Assembly (NCBI GenBank): GCA_027858895.1
Contig: JAQIBX010000183.1
Coordinates: 1-34,280, forward strand
DNA: 34,280 nucleotides
Direction of reading: 5' to 3'
From: Desulfuromusa sp.
GTDB taxonomy: Bacteria > Desulfobacterota > Desulfuromonadia > Desulfuromonadales > Geopsychrobacteraceae
The notes below the pieces were generated by a model. The model saw nothing but the letters and a program-made list of their open reading frames with translations. It did no database searches and had not been told where the DNA came from. This document shows positions 33,050 to 34,280 of the stretch, piece after piece; within the stretch, counting starts at the first letter, position 1, and the number at the start of each line of letters is the position of its first letter. A program made the position numbers and the translations under genes.

Positions 33050-33667
33050 ATGATGACAACCCGGATCAAAATTTGCGGCATTACCAATTTGGAAGATGCG
33101 CTTTGTGCCGTTGACGCCGGCGCCGATGCCCTCGGGTTTGTTTTTTATGCAAAGAGTCCTCGATATGTTCTGCCCGAGCAGGTCGGCCAGATTATTTCGA
33201 AATTACCCCCTTTGGTGACAACGGTTGGTTTATTTGTCAACGCAGCTCCTGAAACAATCAAACAAACGATGCGGACGGCAGGGTTAAATGTTGTTCAGCT
33301 GCACGGTGATGAAACGCCGGAAGATTGTTATTTGAACCCATATCCGGTCATCAAAGCAGTGCGAATCAAGGATGCTGACTCTTTGGCAGGAATAGACCAA
33401 TATGGCGTATCAGCATTGCTGCTGGATGCTTGGAGTGATCAGCAGTATGGTGGCACTGGCGAGAGTTTTGACTGGCAGTTGGCAAAAAAACTGACCGGTC
33501 AGCTACCGTTAATATTAGCTGGAGGGTTGAACCCCGATAACGTTGCGCAGGCAATACAGGTCGTCAACCCCTATGCTGTTGATGTTTCCAGTGGCGTCGA
33601 AGTGAGCCCCGGAGCTAAAGACCACGATAAAATAAGACAATTTATTCAGCAGGTGAGGAAGGCATGA
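33050..33667 (+). CDS. trpF: Phosphoribosylanthranilate isomerase
   Basis: 205-residue TIM-barrel enzyme for the Amadori rearrangement in tryptophan synthesis. [28 protein letters not shown] holds the catalytic Cys, and [16 protein letters not shown] and [14 protein letters not shown] form the phosphate-binding end. The catalytic Asp region appears as [15 protein letters not shown]. Two adjacent ATG codons (33050, 33053) are possible starts; I take the first. Its stop overlaps the start of trpB (ATGA), so the two are translationally coupled. Confidence 0.95.
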   Translation: MMTTRIKICGITNLEDALCAVDAGADALGFVFYAKSPRYVLPEQVGQIISKLPPLVTTVGLFVNAAPETIKQTMRTAGLNVVQLHGDETPEDCYLNPYPVIKAVRIKDADSLAGIDQYGVSALLLDAWSDQQYGGTGESFDWQLAKKLTGQLPLILAGGLNPDNVAQAIQVVNPYAVDVSSGVEVSPGAKDHDKIRQFIQQVRKA

Positions 33668-34280
33668 AATATCAATATCCCGATGCACGCGGCCATTTTG
33701 GTAAATATGGTGGCCGTTATGTGGCCGAAACCCTGATGCCGGCACTGCTGGAATTGGAGCAGGCCTATGCAGAAGCTAGCCAAGATCCAGAGTTTCAGCA
33801 GGAATTTGAATATTATTTGCAGCATTATGTTGGACGTCCCAGCCCGCTCTATTTTGCTGAGCGGCTCACCAAAGAACTGGGGGGGGCAAAAATCTATCTC
33901 AAGCGGGAAGACTTGAACCATACGGGCGCCCATAAGGTCAACAATACCGTTGGTCAGATTCTGCTGGCGCGGCGGATGGGAAAAAAGAAAGTTATTGCTG
34001 AAACCGGTGCTGGTCAACACGGTGTTGCTACGGCGACTGTTGCCGCTTTGTTCGGGATGGAATGTGAAGTCTTTATGGGCAAGGAGGATATCCGTCGTCA
34101 GTCTCTGAATGTCTTTCGGATGAAACTGCTGGGCGCAAAAGTCACGGAAGTCACCAGTGGTACGGCAACTTTGAAAGATGCGATGAACGATGCCTTGCGT
34201 CATTGGGTGACTCATGTCCGTGATACTTTTTATGTCATTGGTACGGTTGCGGGGCCACATCCCTATCCACTGCTGGTACG
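33664..34280 (+). CDS. trpB: Tryptophan synthase beta chain, 5' part only
   Basis: 205 complete codons are visible before the window ends, with the frame still open. The N-terminus [28 protein letters not shown] is typical. The PLP-binding lysine K91 lies in [13 protein letters not shown], and [13 protein letters not shown] is the substrate carboxylate loop (catalytic Glu). The ATG overlaps the trpF stop and follows GGTGAGGAAGG. The full protein should be about 400 residues; trpA is expected beyond the edge. Confidence 0.96.
   Translation, partial: MKYQYPDARGHFGKYGGRYVAETLMPALLELEQAYAEASQDPEFQQEFEYYLQHYVGRPSPLYFAERLTKELGGAKIYLKREDLNHTGAHKVNNTVGQILLARRMGKKKVIAETGAGQHGVATATVAALFGMECEVFMGKEDIRRQSLNVFRMKLLGAKVTEVTSGTATLKDAMNDALRHWVTHVRDTFYVIGTVAGPHPYPLLV

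Overview
The window looks like a chromosomal segment of a Desulfuromonadales-type (Geobacter/Desulfuromonas/Pelobacter relatives) anaerobic or microaerobic bacterium with moderate GC. This placement is inference from gene content: paired DUF4212 plus large-subunit sodium:solute symporters, a cNMP/CBS/DUF294 signalling protein, bacteriohemerythrin, a TAXI-TRAP transporter beside a sigma-54 response regulator, many HAMP/PAS histidine kinases and a trpEGDCFB order. There are no rRNA or tRNA genes, no CRISPR array, no prophage and no intact insertion sequence. Several families of short intergenic repeats are present.

Layout. 1-689: 3' part of a DUF1015 protein. 783-2764 (minus): upp-uraA uracil salvage operon. 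2974-5573 (plus): a lipid A-type acyltransferase and prfC. 5702-9884 (plus): solitary periplasmic ABC-type binding protein, PAS/HAMP histidine kinase and bacteriohemerythrin, a probable sensory cluster with no response regulator nearby. 10031-11422: asnS. 11510-19267: histidine kinase with a periplasmic solute-binding sensor domain, its translationally coupled sigma-54 response regulator, a TAXI binding protein behind a convincing -24/-12 promoter with upstream repeated sites, the fused TRAP permease, and a UspA protein. 19428-19952: tpx. 20034-28168 (all minus): two sodium:solute symporter systems (DUF4212 small subunit plus large subunit), a cNMP-binding/CBS/nucleotidyltransferase protein, a small unknown membrane protein and an IclR regulator. 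28755-34280 (plus): trpE-trpG-trpD-trpC-trpF-trpB, the last cut by the window end.

How the genes fit together. The most coherent unit is 11510-19267: a periplasmic ligand sensor kinase would phosphorylate the sigma-54 activator, which would act at repeated GGTTATA-containing sites to drive uptake by the TAXI-TRAP transporter. The second is the symporter region, where two paralogous symporter operons flank a predicted nucleotide-sensing regulator. Its substrates are probably short-chain organic acids such as acetate, but the sequence does not prove this. The tryptophan operon is ordinary in gene order, but two of its gaps hold unrelated repeat elements.

All functional statements come from reading translated sequence and motifs. 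No database search was run.
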